Shown: piece after piece, positions 51,931-60,188 of the stretch
How the letters are laid out: each line of letters starts with the position of its first letter
Position numbering within the stretch: the stretch's first letter is position 1
Assembly: GCF_002744755.1 (NCBI RefSeq)
Contig: NZ_KZ319290.1
Location: 186,001 to 250,000 of the forward strand
DNA length: 64,000 nt
Source of the DNA: Leeuwenhoekiella nanhaiensis
GTDB lineage: Bacteria > Bacteroidota > Bacteroidia > Flavobacteriales > Flavobacteriaceae
Reading direction: 5' to 3'
Notes under the pieces: model-generated
The model's database searches: none
What the model saw: only the letters and a program-made list of their open reading frames with translations
Told to the model about the DNA's origin: nothing
Translations under genes and position numbers: made by a program

Positions 51931-52949
51931 AATGAAGTACTTCGGGTAAATAATTCAGGCTTCAGGACCACGTTTTTTTCAAGGGGTTCACTGTCTTTTC
52001 CGGCATTTATTTGTTCCAGAAAAACCTGAGCAGCCATTTTTCCCATAAGCACCGGAGTTTGTCCCACGGTAGAAAGCGGATGCTCCAGATGACTCGTAAA
52101 GGGTTCGTTACTAAAACCTACCACTCCCACCTCTTGCGGTATTTGTATTCCGCGACTGCGCAATTCCTGTACACAGCCCAGGGCGATGTAATCACTGGCA
52201 CAAAAAATCGCATCAAAATCAGTTTTAGAATCATAAAGTTGGTTTACCGCTTCAATACCTGATTCTATAGTACTGCTCATTTGCAGGGTAAAAAGATTTT
52301 GCGTTGATAGTCCGTGAGCTTCAAGAGCAGCAATATACCCGCGATAGCGGTCTTCATAGATATTGAGTTTACGATCACCTCCCAGGTGTACGATTTTGGA
52401 ATAGCCCTGTTCAATAAGATGTGAAACCGCATCATAGGCACCCTGAAAATCGTCTATACTTACAGCACTTACCCCTTTTAAATCTTTTTTTCGGTCAAAG
52501 AAAATAAGCGGTGTTTTAGCCTGTAAGACGGCTTCCAGGTGTTTAAGATCTTCGGTTGTTTTGGATACCGAAATGAATACGCCGTCTATATTTGTATTGA
52601 GCAAAGCCTGAAGCTGCCGGGCTTCTTTGTCAGCATCTTCGTGGGTTTGACAAATGATCACGTGATACCCTTTTGGCTCCAATTCTTCTTCAATACCGCG
52701 TATCACCGAAGCAAAAAATGCACGATTAATTAAAGGGACAACCACACCCACGTTAAAAGTACGTCCGCTTTTAAGCGCTACCGCAAGGCTGTTTTGTTGA
52801 TAATTAAGCTCTTTAGCCGTTTTCAGAACAAGATCACGCGTTTTAGTACTTACCCGGTTACTGTTGTTCAGCGCTCTTGAGACGGTAGCTGCGCTGATGT
52901 TTAATTTGCGGGAAATGTCGTAAATCGTTGTTTTATCTTTTTGGGACAT
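51912..52949 (-). CDS. LacI-family transcriptional regulator of uronate use
   Basis: The 345 residues begin with a LacI-type helix-turn-helix (TIYDISRKLNISAATVSRAL) and hinge helix (LNYQQNSLAVALKSG), followed by a periplasmic-binding-protein-like effector domain (NVGVVVPLINRAFFASVIRG, FFDRKKDLKGVSAVSIDD). It is convergent with uxaA and divergent from the SDR gene. A KDG- or uronate-responsive repressor is the best inference. The only clear LacI-type site I see near these genes is at 40013, so the SusCD operon and DUF4861 may be its targets. No site with the same core was found upstream of kduI. Confidence 0.92.
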   Translation of the reverse strand: MSQKDKTTIYDISRKLNISAATVSRALNNSNRVSTKTRDLVLKTAKELNYQQNSLAVALKSGRTFNVGVVVPLINRAFFASVIRGIEEELEPKGYHVIICQTHEDADKEARQLQALLNTNIDGVFISVSKTTEDLKHLEAVLQAKTPLIFFDRKKDLKGVSAVSIDDFQGAYDAVSHLIEQGYSKIVHLGGDRKLNIYEDRYRGYIAALEAHGLSTQNLFTLQMSSTIESGIEAVNQLYDSKTDFDAIFCASDYIALGCVQELRSRGIQIPQEVGVVGFSNEPFTSHLEHPLSTVGQTPVLMGKMAAQVFLEQINAGKDSEPLEKNVVLKPELFTRSTSLKKGTV

Positions 52950-53074
52950 AGGTAAGCAGGCTGTAGCGGCGTATTCTTAGCGAAAACTCAAATTAGATTC
53001 TTTAGTGTGACGGCTGAATTAGGCCCAAATGTCACATATTTTGATTTCTTAAAAATACGCTTTCTTGTTGAAAT

Positions 53075-53129
53075 TGCTCAGCTAATTACGTGTTGGATTC
53101 GAGCCAGCCGAAGCTGTAATTGCTGAGCA
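53075..53129. promoter_or_regulatory. Long inverted repeat between lacI and the SDR gene
   Basis: TGCTCAGCTAATTAC (53075-53089) and GTAATTGCTGAGCA (53116-53129) are inverted copies with one unpaired base, around a 26-nt centre that itself contains TTCG...CGAA and AGCT ends. It could be a regulator site or an RNA structure in the leader of the SDR gene. Confidence 0.4.
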
Positions 53130-53205
53130 TAAATGAGCATCCCGGTATGTTGAAAATAATATATTTTGTATTTTTAAACGTAATATAAACATTTATAAAA
53201 ATCAG

Positions 53206-54021
53206 ATGATATCAAAACTTTCTGTGAGTGATAAGATAATAGTAGTTAGCGGTGCCACCGGTGTTTTGGGCGAGTCGATGACCCGTTCACTGGCTGAAGC
53301 CGGGGCTCAGGTAATTGTCTTGGGCCGAACCCAATCAAAAGTAGATGCTTTGGCTGGGAGTATCAACAAAGCCGGGCATAAGGCGAGTGGTCTTCTTGCA
53401 GATGTTACCAGCAAAGAAGAATTGCAAAAAGCCAAAGAACAGCTTGAGGCTCATTATGGGCATATTGATGTTTTGATCAACGCAGCCGGCGGTAATATGA
53501 AGGGAGCGATAATTACACCAGATCAAAGTCTGCACGATGTAGATCTGGAGGCCATGCGTAAGGTGATTGATCTGAATTACATCGGTAGCTTTTTACCCAT
53601 TCAGGTATTTCTACCGCTTCTCGAAAAATCAAAAAATCCAAGCATTCTAAATATTTCGTCAGTATCGGCGCACCTGCCGCTAACCCGGGTAATGGGGTAT
53701 TCTTCGGCGAAGTCAGCTATTGAAAACCTAACGCAATATCTGGCGGTAGAATTCGCTCAAAAAATGGAAACGCCCATCCGTGTAAATGCGCTGGCACCCG
53801 GCTTTTTCCTAACCGAGCAAAACCGCGAATTGCTTACCAACCCAGACGGCAGTCTTACCGCGCGTGGCGAGACGATCATTACCCATACCCCTTTGGGTAA
53901 ATTTGGTAACCCCGAAGATTTACACGGTGCCATTCACTGGTTGTGCAGTGACGCGGCTAATTTTGTAACCGGTACAGTGGTTACGGTGGACGGCGGTTTT
54001 AAAGCATTTTCCGGGGTTTAA
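53206..54021 (+). CDS. Short-chain dehydrogenase, probable D-mannonate oxidoreductase (SDR-type UxuB)
   Basis: The 271-residue SDR has cofactor loop SGATGVLGESM, NAAGGNMKGAI near residue 90, and the catalytic Ser and YSSAK (Ser in ILNISSVSAH). The NMKGAII, LDLNYIGSFLPIQVF and FFLTEQNRELL segments are those of SDR enzymes annotated as mannonate oxidoreductases (as in Bacillus UxuB/YjmF). These reduce fructuronate to mannonate in glucuronate breakdown. A mannonate dehydratase (uxuA) is not in the window, so the branch must be completed elsewhere. It has its own terminator. Other polyol specificities remain possible. Confidence 0.82.
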   Translation: MISKLSVSDKIIVVSGATGVLGESMTRSLAEAGAQVIVLGRTQSKVDALAGSINKAGHKASGLLADVTSKEELQKAKEQLEAHYGHIDVLINAAGGNMKGAIITPDQSLHDVDLEAMRKVIDLNYIGSFLPIQVFLPLLEKSKNPSILNISSVSAHLPLTRVMGYSSAKSAIENLTQYLAVEFAQKMETPIRVNALAPGFFLTEQNRELLTNPDGSLTARGETIITHTPLGKFGNPEDLHGAIHWLCSDAANFVTGTVVTVDGGFKAFSGV

Positions 54022-54040
54022 ATTAGCTGGAATCAGTCAT

Positions 54041-54066
54041 AAAGGCGGCCGTGAGCCGTCTTTTTT
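54041..54066 (+). terminator. Rho-independent terminator after the SDR gene
   Basis: AAGGCGGC, a CGTGA loop and GCCGTCTTTTTT form an 8-bp stem with one G-T pair and a T-run, 19 bp after the stop. Confidence 0.8.
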
Positions 54067-54169
54067 ATTTAAATGAGGAATACCGTAAACTGTGTTGCGT
54101 ATTTATGCTTAAATTGATTTTCTGAAATTAATCTATCAAAGATTACGCGCTAATAAAGTCATGGGAATT

Positions 54170-55141
54170 ATGAAACAATTATACGTTTTTGCTTTTTTGG
54201 GTTTAAGCTGTGCAGCTTTCGCACAGGAAGATATACAGCTTGATTCGGATGCGCTTTTGAGCGAGCTTTCTGATAATGCATGCGCATGTATTGATGAGAT
54301 CAGCACCTATAATAAACATCGGGAAGAAGTCGTAAAAGAAATTAATACCTGTATAGAAGAAGTAACCCAGGCTTACCAATTAGGCACCCAGCTTTTTAAA
54401 TTTTCAAAACCTGAAAAGTCTGAAAAAATTACCGAGCAGGATTCAACTAATCGGGAAAAAGTAATAAATACCAATAAAGAATCTAAGCAGTATAAAGACG
54501 CTTATTACAAAATTGAAGAACAACTTATGGAGTCTTGTGAGGCACTAAAGCAAAAGGTAGCCGCAAGTGATAAGCAGGGGCTCAAGTCGATGTCGCTTAA
54601 TGAGCAGGCGTTAAAGTATTATAGAGAAGGAGTTGCTGCTTCAGAAAAGGGAGATTTCTCCACTGCGGTGAAACAGTTTAAAAAAGCGCTTAAAGAGGAT
54701 GAAGAATTTGCATTTGCCTGGGATAATCTGGGGCTGGCTTACCGAAAACAAGAAAAGTATGACAAGGCGATTGAGGCTTATGAAAAATCTATAGAGATCG
54801 ATCCTTACGGACTAATGCCTTTGCAGAATATAGCTATTGCATATCAGTACCAGGAGGAATATGACAAAGCGATTGATGCCTATAAACGTTTGGCTCTCAT
54901 TGACGAGGGCAACCCTGAAGTTGCCTATGGAATAGGTAGCATTTATGCCTTAAAGCTGAATGAATACGAAAAGGCGTTAGACTATATGTGTAAGGCATTT
55001 AATGCTTACACAAAAATGAAATCTCCCTACCGTTCTGATGCCGAACAAATCATAAACATCATCTATCAGGAAATGAAAAAGGAAGGTAAAGAAGAAACCT
55101 TTAAGGCAATTCTGAAGGATAACGGGATTGATATGGGTTGA
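54170..55141 (+). CDS. Exported TPR protein
   Basis: The protein has about 323 residues from ATG 54170 (MKQLYVFAFLGLSCAAFAQ). An in-frame ATG three codons upstream (54161) cannot be excluded. After the signal peptide comes a helical Cys-containing region (SDNACACIDEISTYNKH), then from residue 150 a set of tetratricopeptide repeats (ALKYYREGVAASEKGDFSTA, FAWDNLGLAYRKQEKYDKAI, VAYGIGSIYALKLNEYEKAL). The periplasmic or surface location is inferred. TPR proteins of this kind act as protein-binding scaffolds; the partner is unknown. The next gene is 52 bp downstream. Confidence 0.85.
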   Translation: MKQLYVFAFLGLSCAAFAQEDIQLDSDALLSELSDNACACIDEISTYNKHREEVVKEINTCIEEVTQAYQLGTQLFKFSKPEKSEKITEQDSTNREKVINTNKESKQYKDAYYKIEEQLMESCEALKQKVAASDKQGLKSMSLNEQALKYYREGVAASEKGDFSTAVKQFKKALKEDEEFAFAWDNLGLAYRKQEKYDKAIEAYEKSIEIDPYGLMPLQNIAIAYQYQEEYDKAIDAYKRLALIDEGNPEVAYGIGSIYALKLNEYEKALDYMCKAFNAYTKMKSPYRSDAEQIINIIYQEMKKEGKEETFKAILKDNGIDMG

Positions 55142-55193
55142 GAAATCCACAAACCATCCGCTTTAATACGAAACGAAAACAAATAGTATTTAA

Positions 55194-55847
55194 ATGAATA
55201 CCCCGTCTAGCCCAGATCAAAATCTAGAACATTTTTCAAATAAAGATATTTTTTCCAAAATATGGGTGTTTCCCAGAGCTGTTTTCAGATTTATCGAAGC
55301 CAAAAAACTAGATGAATATGTTTATATTTTGCTGATTTTAAATGGAATTTGCAACGCTTTCGACCGTGCGGTTGATAGGAATTTAGGCGACCATCTTTCT
55401 TTAGGAATGATCATTACGGTTTGCGTATTGGTAGGCGGATTATTGGGATGGATTTCCCTGGCTATTTACGCAGCATTATTGAGCTGGACCGGTAAATGGG
55501 TTGGAGGTCAGGCAGACTCAAAAAGCTTGCTTCGTGTTCTGGCCTATGGTACAATACCCTCGATCGTTGCTTCTATTTTTTTAATACCTCAGATTGGTAT
55601 TTATGGGATTGCATTGTTTCAGCAAGATGGAGATATAACAGGCGGTAGTGTATTGCAGAATGTGGTTTTTTGGGGAGCTATGTTTTTAGAAGTTGTGCTT
55701 GCGATCTGGTCCTTTATAATTACACTTATTGGAGTATCAGAGATTCAGCAAATTTCAATACTAAAAGCATTTCTTAACCTGTTGCTCCCTATTTTGATTT
55801 TTGTGGTGCCGTTGCTGATGATCGCGGGGATCTTTTCGACTCTGTAA
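55194..55847 (+). CDS. Yip1-family-like integral membrane protein
   Basis: The 217 residues have a hydrophilic N-terminus of about 30 residues, an amphipathic IFSKIWVFPRAVFRFIEAKK and then five to six hydrophobic helices. The RAVFRFI...WTGKWVGGQADSKSLLRVLAYGTIP pattern is the bacterial Yip1 domain. The role of bacterial Yip1 proteins is not established. There is no signal peptide. It follows the TPR gene on the same strand, which suggests joint expression. Confidence 0.8.
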   Translation: MNTPSSPDQNLEHFSNKDIFSKIWVFPRAVFRFIEAKKLDEYVYILLILNGICNAFDRAVDRNLGDHLSLGMIITVCVLVGGLLGWISLAIYAALLSWTGKWVGGQADSKSLLRVLAYGTIPSIVASIFLIPQIGIYGIALFQQDGDITGGSVLQNVVFWGAMFLEVVLAIWSFIITLIGVSEIQQISILKAFLNLLLPILIFVVPLLMIAGIFSTL

Positions 55848-55903
55848 TGTAATACCGGCAGGATCCTTGCGACTCAATCACCAGTAACCCTGAATTTTTA
55901 AAA

Positions 55904-56626
55904 ATGACAAATATTAAAATGAAAGTCGAAATCTGGAGTGACATCATGTGTCCGTTTTGCTATATCGGCAAACGGAAATTTGATAATGCACTTGAGCAGT
56001 TTTCGCAACGCGATAATATTGAAGTAATCTGGAAAAGTTTTGATCTGGCACCCGGTTTAAAAACGGATACTTCCATACACAGCGTAGATTTCTTACAGAA
56101 GCATAAAGGAATGAGTGAGGCACAGGCTAAACAGGCTATTGCGCGCGTTACTGATTTTGCTAAAGAAACCGGCCTGGACTACGATTACGATAAGATCGTA
56201 GTGGCCAATACCCATAGAGGGCATCAACTCATTCATCTGGCCGGTCAGATTGGGCTGCAGGATGCTATGAAAGAGCGTCTCTTAAAGGCGTATTTTATTG
56301 AAGGCCGAAATGTAGACGATGTCGAAACCCTGGTTGATTTGGGGCAAGAAGTAGGTCTTGAAAAAGAAACGATTGAGAGCGAATTGAACGAAAGTCAGTT
56401 TGCAGCACATATTGAGCAGGATATTGCCGAAGCACGTAACATTGGTGTTAACGGCGTTCCGTTTTTTGTTTTTGACCGTAAATATGCGGTTTCCGGTGCG
56501 CAGCCCGAGGAGCAATTTTTAAATGTGCTTCAAAAGTCCTACAGCGAGTGGTACGCTAAACAGGATCATCCGGAGCTTGAAGTCGTACAGGGCACAAGCT
56601 GTGATGTAGATGGCAATTGCGATTAA
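55904..56626 (+). CDS. FrnE-like DsbA-family oxidoreductase
   Basis: The 240 residues have no signal peptide, so the protein is cytoplasmic. The thioredoxin fold opens with MKVEIWSDIMCPFCYIGKRK, carrying the CPFC redox motif, and includes a helical insertion (FLQKHKGMSEAQAKQAIARV) and the cis-proline loop GVNGVPFFVF. The C-terminal GTSCDVDGNCD adds two more Cys, as in FrnE proteins, in which a second cysteine pair assists redox exchange. An alternative start is ATG 55919 (five codons in). A strong terminator follows. Confidence 0.92.
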   Translation: MTNIKMKVEIWSDIMCPFCYIGKRKFDNALEQFSQRDNIEVIWKSFDLAPGLKTDTSIHSVDFLQKHKGMSEAQAKQAIARVTDFAKETGLDYDYDKIVVANTHRGHQLIHLAGQIGLQDAMKERLLKAYFIEGRNVDDVETLVDLGQEVGLEKETIESELNESQFAAHIEQDIAEARNIGVNGVPFFVFDRKYAVSGAQPEEQFLNVLQKSYSEWYAKQDHPELEVVQGTSCDVDGNCD

Positions 56627-56650
56627 ACAATTGAGAAACATTTAGCAGTT

Positions 56651-56682
56651 AAAAACGCCCGAATTTCAATTCGGGCGTTTTT
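56651..56682 (+). terminator. Rho-independent terminator after the FrnE-like gene
   Basis: AAAAACGCCCGAATT, TC and AATTCGGGCGTTTTT form a near-perfect 15-bp stem with a T-run. The A-run on the left lets it act for the convergent cupin gene too. Confidence 0.9.
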
Positions 56683-56803
56683 AATTTAGAATGGTAATAA
56701 AATACGTTGGGTAAACCCGGGAGGTATCAAAAGGAAACAAAGCCTTGATTTCGCGGTAAGTTTCGGGTGTATTATGATACTTTTTGGCGGAGCCAATAAA
56801 TAC

Positions 56804-57238
56804 CTACATTTTAATTTGCATATCATAAGAAGCTGCAGTTTTTATAACTTCTTCAATGATATGCGGCGCAACAGAATCCTCGCGAGCGTTATCTTTTTCA
56901 CTTTCAATCCCCAGTTTTTCAAAGAAAGCCCTAAATCCTTTCGGACTGTGAATGTTTACCCACTTGCAGGGACCAGTCCCGGCATTTCTGAATGTATGCA
57001 GGGTATTGGGCGGCAGATCAACAGATTCTCCGGCTTTTACAATCCGCGTTTCGCCATTAATCATGAACTCCATCTCTCCTTCCGTGATCAGAAATGATTC
57101 TTCAAGGTTGTGGTGCAGATGAGGAGGTGGTCCCGGTACTCCCGGTGGTGTTTCGCCCAGAGCCAAGTCATAATTTCCTGTCGTGTTATGAGGTGTCACC
57201 TTGTGACCCAATACCCATTTTGTAGTCGATTGTTTCAT
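56804..57238 (-). CDS. Cupin-domain protein
   Basis: The protein has 144 residues from ATG 57238 (MKQSTTKWVLGHKV). The upstream ATG at 57265 lies across the TetR-type operator and is rejected. A single cupin barrel carries the metal motif HLHHNLEESFLITEGEMEF and the second motif LPPNTLHTFRNAG. The end (PHIIEEVIKTAASYDMQIKM) is helical. It resembles small cupins annotated as quercetinase- or dioxygenase-like, but the reaction cannot be told. It is divergent from a TetR gene, with an operator covering its ribosome-binding region, so the TetR probably represses it. Confidence 0.85.
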   Translation of the reverse strand: MKQSTTKWVLGHKVTPHNTTGNYDLALGETPPGVPGPPPHLHHNLEESFLITEGEMEFMINGETRIVKAGESVDLPPNTLHTFRNAGTGPCKWVNIHSPKGFRAFFEKLGIESEKDNAREDSVAPHIIEEVIKTAASYDMQIKM

Positions 57239-57242
57239 TTTA

Positions 57243-57258
57243 TGAGATTTCTGTCTCA
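57243..57258. promoter_or_regulatory. TetR-type operator 1 (cupin side)
   Basis: TGAGATTTCTGTCTCA matches TGAGACA-nn-TGTCTCA with a perfect right half. It lies 4 bp before the cupin start, so binding would block expression. Confidence 0.6.
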
Positions 57259-57295
57259 CAAACATAAATTTAAATTGTGATAATTCAAAATTTTA

Positions 57296-57311
57296 TGAGA
57301 CATTTGTCTTA
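57296..57311. promoter_or_regulatory. TetR-type operator 2 (TetR side)
   Basis: TGAGACATTTGTCTTA matches the same 16-bp palindrome with a perfect left half and one mismatch. Its last base is the A of the tetR-family ATG, which suggests autoregulation. Confidence 0.6.
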
Positions 57312-57922
57312 TGAGTAGAGAGTATATAGACCAGGGGCGTACCCGGCAGAAGCAAAAAACAAGAGAACGCATCTTAAGTAGTGCGCAGGGATTTTTGCAG
57401 CAGGGCCGCGATTTCACATTAGAAGAGGTGGCTGAGCAGGCAGGTGTTTCCAGAGCTACGATCTATAGATATTTCCCGAATAGTGAAATACTTTCTGCAG
57501 AAGCAGCACTTGACGTAAATACCGAAAGTTGCGAATCTATTTATCGCTACTCTAAAGCCTCAAATGAGCAACAAACACTTTTAAATATTCAGGATTATTT
57601 TAATCGCCTGGCGTTAGATAATGAGCCCGCTTTTAGAAAATACCTGAGTGTGTTACTGCATACGAGTGAACTGTCTGAGAATCGGGGAGCACGACGTCCC
57701 AAAACCTTGCAACTGGCGCTCGAAGACTCACAACTTAATCTGAGTAAAGAGGATTTTCAGAATCTGAAAAATATGGCCTCTGTACTTATGGGAATTGAAC
57801 CCATAATTGTAACTAAAGATGTATGTGGGCTTGATAATAATCAATCTATGAAACTACTCAAATGGGGTTTTGAAATGATGCTGAAAGGAATCATCAGTCA
57901 AAATAGCAATGCTTCTAAATAA
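57311..57922 (+). CDS. TetR-family transcriptional regulator
   Basis: The protein has 203 residues. The N-terminal helix-turn-helix is RERILSSAQGFLQQGRDFTL followed by EEVAEQAGVSRATIYRYF; the rest is the helical effector and dimerisation domain. It is divergent from the cupin gene with two matching palindromes between them, so the pair forms a simple ligand-responsive unit. The effector is unknown. The 239 bases after its stop hold no gene I can support. Confidence 0.93.
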   Translation: MSREYIDQGRTRQKQKTRERILSSAQGFLQQGRDFTLEEVAEQAGVSRATIYRYFPNSEILSAEAALDVNTESCESIYRYSKASNEQQTLLNIQDYFNRLALDNEPAFRKYLSVLLHTSELSENRGARRPKTLQLALEDSQLNLSKEDFQNLKNMASVLMGIEPIIVTKDVCGLDNNQSMKLLKWGFEMMLKGIISQNSNASK

Positions 57923-58137
57923 CGATAAGGAGGCTCTTCTCTGGCGGAAAAGACTCTTTATATGCTAGCAAACGACATATTGTAAGAGCTGCAATCCGAT
58001 TTTAACCTGAATCTCTGAGGTGAAAAACCTATTCCAAAACCGATTAATTATTTGTTTTTCAAAAAGTTGCTTGGTGTAAATTAATTTCGTGTTAAATCCC
58101 AAAACCTATTGTTCAGATCGCTATAAAATTTTACATT

Positions 58138-58155
58138 TACGTAACCAGTTACATA
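58138..58155. promoter_or_regulatory. MarR-type palindrome
   Basis: TACGTAAC-CA-GTTACATA is a dyad with one mismatch and a perfect GTAAC/GTTAC core, ending 6 bp before the marR-family ATG. It is a likely autoregulatory site. Confidence 0.55.
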
Positions 58156-58161
58156 ATAACT

Positions 58162-58647
58162 ATGGAAGCAGATTTTTTAGCAGAAATGGGGTATACCGGT
58201 CTAACCGGCCGGCTTAAACGCCTTAGTGATGCCTTTATTTATCAGACCCGTGATTTTTATCGGGAGCACGAGTCAGACATTGAGCCCAACTGGCATATGA
58301 TTTTTTTGCTCTTGCAGAAGAACGAAAAAATGACGGTTACAGAAATTGCCGATACCCTGCAACTTTCGCATCCTGCCATTGTAAAACTGATTAATAAAAT
58401 GAAAAAGCGAGGTTATATCGATGCGGAAATCGACCCTCAGGACAACCGAAAATACCATTTGATGTTATCACAAAAAGCAATCAAAAAACTCCCGGTACTA
58501 GAGCAGTACTGGATTGCGGGCGAAAAAGCTCTTGAAGAACTGTTGGGCTTCAATACCCGCCTTCTCGAAGAAATCAAAAAGCTGGAAGACCGTATGGCCG
58601 AAGCCGATTTCAAAACCCGTATGGATAAATTATTAGTCAACGAATAG
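58162..58647 (+). CDS. MarR-family transcriptional regulator
   Basis: This is a 161-residue winged helix protein. The DNA-binding part is MTVTEIADTLQLSHPAIVKL followed by INKMKKRGYIDAEIDPQDNR, with the wing at DPQDNRKYHL. Helices at both ends form the dimer interface. The N-terminus is slightly longer than in the shortest MarR proteins. A palindrome at its start suggests self-control. The small genes downstream (58659 and 58970) lie 11 and 26 bp apart on the same strand and may be its targets. Confidence 0.92.
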   Translation: MEADFLAEMGYTGLTGRLKRLSDAFIYQTRDFYREHESDIEPNWHMIFLLLQKNEKMTVTEIADTLQLSHPAIVKLINKMKKRGYIDAEIDPQDNRKYHLMLSQKAIKKLPVLEQYWIAGEKALEELLGFNTRLLEEIKKLEDRMAEADFKTRMDKLLVNE

Positions 58648-58658
58648 TTAGCAGAAGC

Positions 58659-58943
58659 ATGAAGTTACTCATCGATATCTCCGGTTGGTTAGGTTCCCTT
58701 CTCGTAGTGGGAGCCTATGCGTTAAGTCACGTAAAAACTAAAAATTACAGTACCTGGTGTATTTTAATGAACCTCTTTGGTGGTGTGTTTATAGCGGTAA
58801 ATTGTTATTATTACCGTGCGATACCTTCACTGGTGACCAATATGATTTGGAGCGGGATAGCCCTCTTCTCGATCTATCAGGCGAAAAAAGGTTCCCTTAC
58901 CGAATATAAGAACCGACGAAAAAGACACCGGTTTAGATATTAA
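58659..58943 (+). CDS. Small membrane protein (CBU_0592-like)
   Basis: The 94 residues have three hydrophobic helices (ISGWLGSLLVVGAYALSH, WCILMNLFGGVFIAVNCYYY, NMIWSGIALFSIYQAKK) and a basic tail (KNRRKRHRFRY). The pattern fits the CBU_0592 family of small membrane proteins, which resembles SemiSWEET-like half-transporters in size and helix number; the family itself is uncharacterised. It is 11 bp from marR. Confidence 0.75.
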   Translation: MKLLIDISGWLGSLLVVGAYALSHVKTKNYSTWCILMNLFGGVFIAVNCYYYRAIPSLVTNMIWSGIALFSIYQAKKGSLTEYKNRRKRHRFRY

Positions 58944-58969
58944 ATGAGTACTAAATAGAAAAAAAGACT

Positions 58970-59380
58970 ATGAATTTTAAAATTTCCAAAATACAACACG
59001 TAGGCATTCCCGTTACCAATCTTAAAAACTCGGTTGCATTTTACAGTAAACTTGGGTTTATAGAAGCCATGCGTGCCCAGTTTGACCATAATGATGAAAA
59101 AGGAAATGTCGTGATGATGCAGAGTGGTGATGTGATTATGGAGCTTTATGAGTTTCCAGCCAAAGATCTGGAAGAGATCCGCAACAGATCGCACGGCCAT
59201 ATTGATCACATTGCTTTTGATGTGGAAGATGTGGAAGCAGTTTTTCAGGAGCTCCAGACTGCGGGTTATGAGATACAGGAAGATGCTCCGGTGTTTCTCA
59301 ATTTTTGGAACAAAGGCTGTAAGTATTTCAACATCACGGGACCCGATGGGGAACGTTTAGAATTTAATCAGATTCTCTAG
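58970..59380 (+). CDS. VOC (glyoxalase/dioxygenase-fold) protein
   Basis: The protein has 136 residues of paired beta-alpha-beta-beta-beta units. Metal-ligand positions are visible: His in KIQHVGIPVTNLKNS, Glu in GDVIMELYEF, His in HGHIDHIAFDVEDV, and Glu in GERLEFNQIL. This is the complete set for a glyoxalase-type site. The reaction cannot be fixed from sequence: lactoylglutathione lyase-like, fosfomycin-resistance-like and other VOC activities share it. It may be co-regulated with the MarR gene. Confidence 0.88.
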   Translation: MNFKISKIQHVGIPVTNLKNSVAFYSKLGFIEAMRAQFDHNDEKGNVVMMQSGDVIMELYEFPAKDLEEIRNRSHGHIDHIAFDVEDVEAVFQELQTAGYEIQEDAPVFLNFWNKGCKYFNITGPDGERLEFNQIL

Positions 59381-59405
59381 TTTTCTTTAGGCGAAAACCT
59401 TCCGG

Positions 59406-60188
59406 ATGAAATCTGTTCCTTATAAATGTATTAAGTTTCCTATTGCGGCTGTTCTTGCAGTGCTGTTGCTTTCCGCTTGCGCGAAAAAATCAAAGAATCA
59501 AACCTTAAGGCTGGCCACGGCTGCCAATATGCAGTTTGCGATGAAAGCCCTTGCTGCAGATTTCGAAGCCCGAACAGGAATCGTTAGCGATCTGGTGATC
59601 AGTTCATCGGGTAAACTCACCGCTCAGATCAAAGAAGGCGCGCCTTACGATGTGTTTATTTCGGCAGATACGGCTTATCCGCAGGCGATATACCAAGCCG
59701 GTTATGCATTAGATAAACCCAAAATTTACGCCTACGGCAAACTGGTGTTGTGGTCTTGTAAAGCAGATAAAATACCTGCGCTTTCAACCCTGCTAACCGA
59801 TTCTGTTCAGCATATCGCTTTGGCCAATCCGCAGACGGCGCCTTACGGCAGTGCGGCTATTTCGGTCTTAAAAAGCAGTGGAATTTACGAACAGGTCGAA
59901 GCTAAACTGGTTTACGGCGAAAGCATCGCGCAGACCAATCAGTTTATCACTTCCGGCGCAGCCGAAATGGGCTTTACCGCGCTCGCTGTAGTGAAAAGTG
60001 AAGCTCAGCATGCTCAGGGCAAATACCTGATTCTGGATGAAAGCTTGTACGAACCCATCGCTCAAGCGGCGGTTGTCATCAAGCGTAAAAAGGGTAACAC
60101 CGAAGCGGCGCGGGCTTTTTATACCTATCTTTTTTCGCCCGAAGCACAGAAAATCCTGAAAGATTTTGGATATTCGGTTGATGAATGA
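59406..60188 (+). CDS. modA: Molybdate-binding lipoprotein of the ABC transporter
   Basis: The 260 residues begin with a lipoprotein signal (VLLLSAC). The body has the ModA fold: LRLATAANMQFAMKALAADF, then SSGKLTAQIKEGAPYDVFIS, ALANPQTAPYG, and AAEMGFTALAVV near the end. It binds molybdate or tungstate and delivers it to ModB. Its stop lies 8 bases inside the next gene. The order modA, TOBE protein, modB, modC is compact, with all starts overlapping. Confidence 0.92.
   Translation: MKSVPYKCIKFPIAAVLAVLLLSACAKKSKNQTLRLATAANMQFAMKALAADFEARTGIVSDLVISSSGKLTAQIKEGAPYDVFISADTAYPQAIYQAGYALDKPKIYAYGKLVLWSCKADKIPALSTLLTDSVQHIALANPQTAPYGSAAISVLKSSGIYEQVEAKLVYGESIAQTNQFITSGAAEMGFTALAVVKSEAQHAQGKYLILDESLYEPIAQAAVVIKRKKGNTEAARAFYTYLFSPEAQKILKDFGYSVDE

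Noticed and set aside
52011-52262. 83-codon plus-strand frame inside the lacI-type gene
   Set aside because: It is antisense to a clear LacI effector domain, with low-complexity His/Ser-rich content.
56774-57097. 107-codon plus-strand frame opposite the cupin gene
   Set aside because: It is the reverse complement of a well-supported cupin, with no family features.
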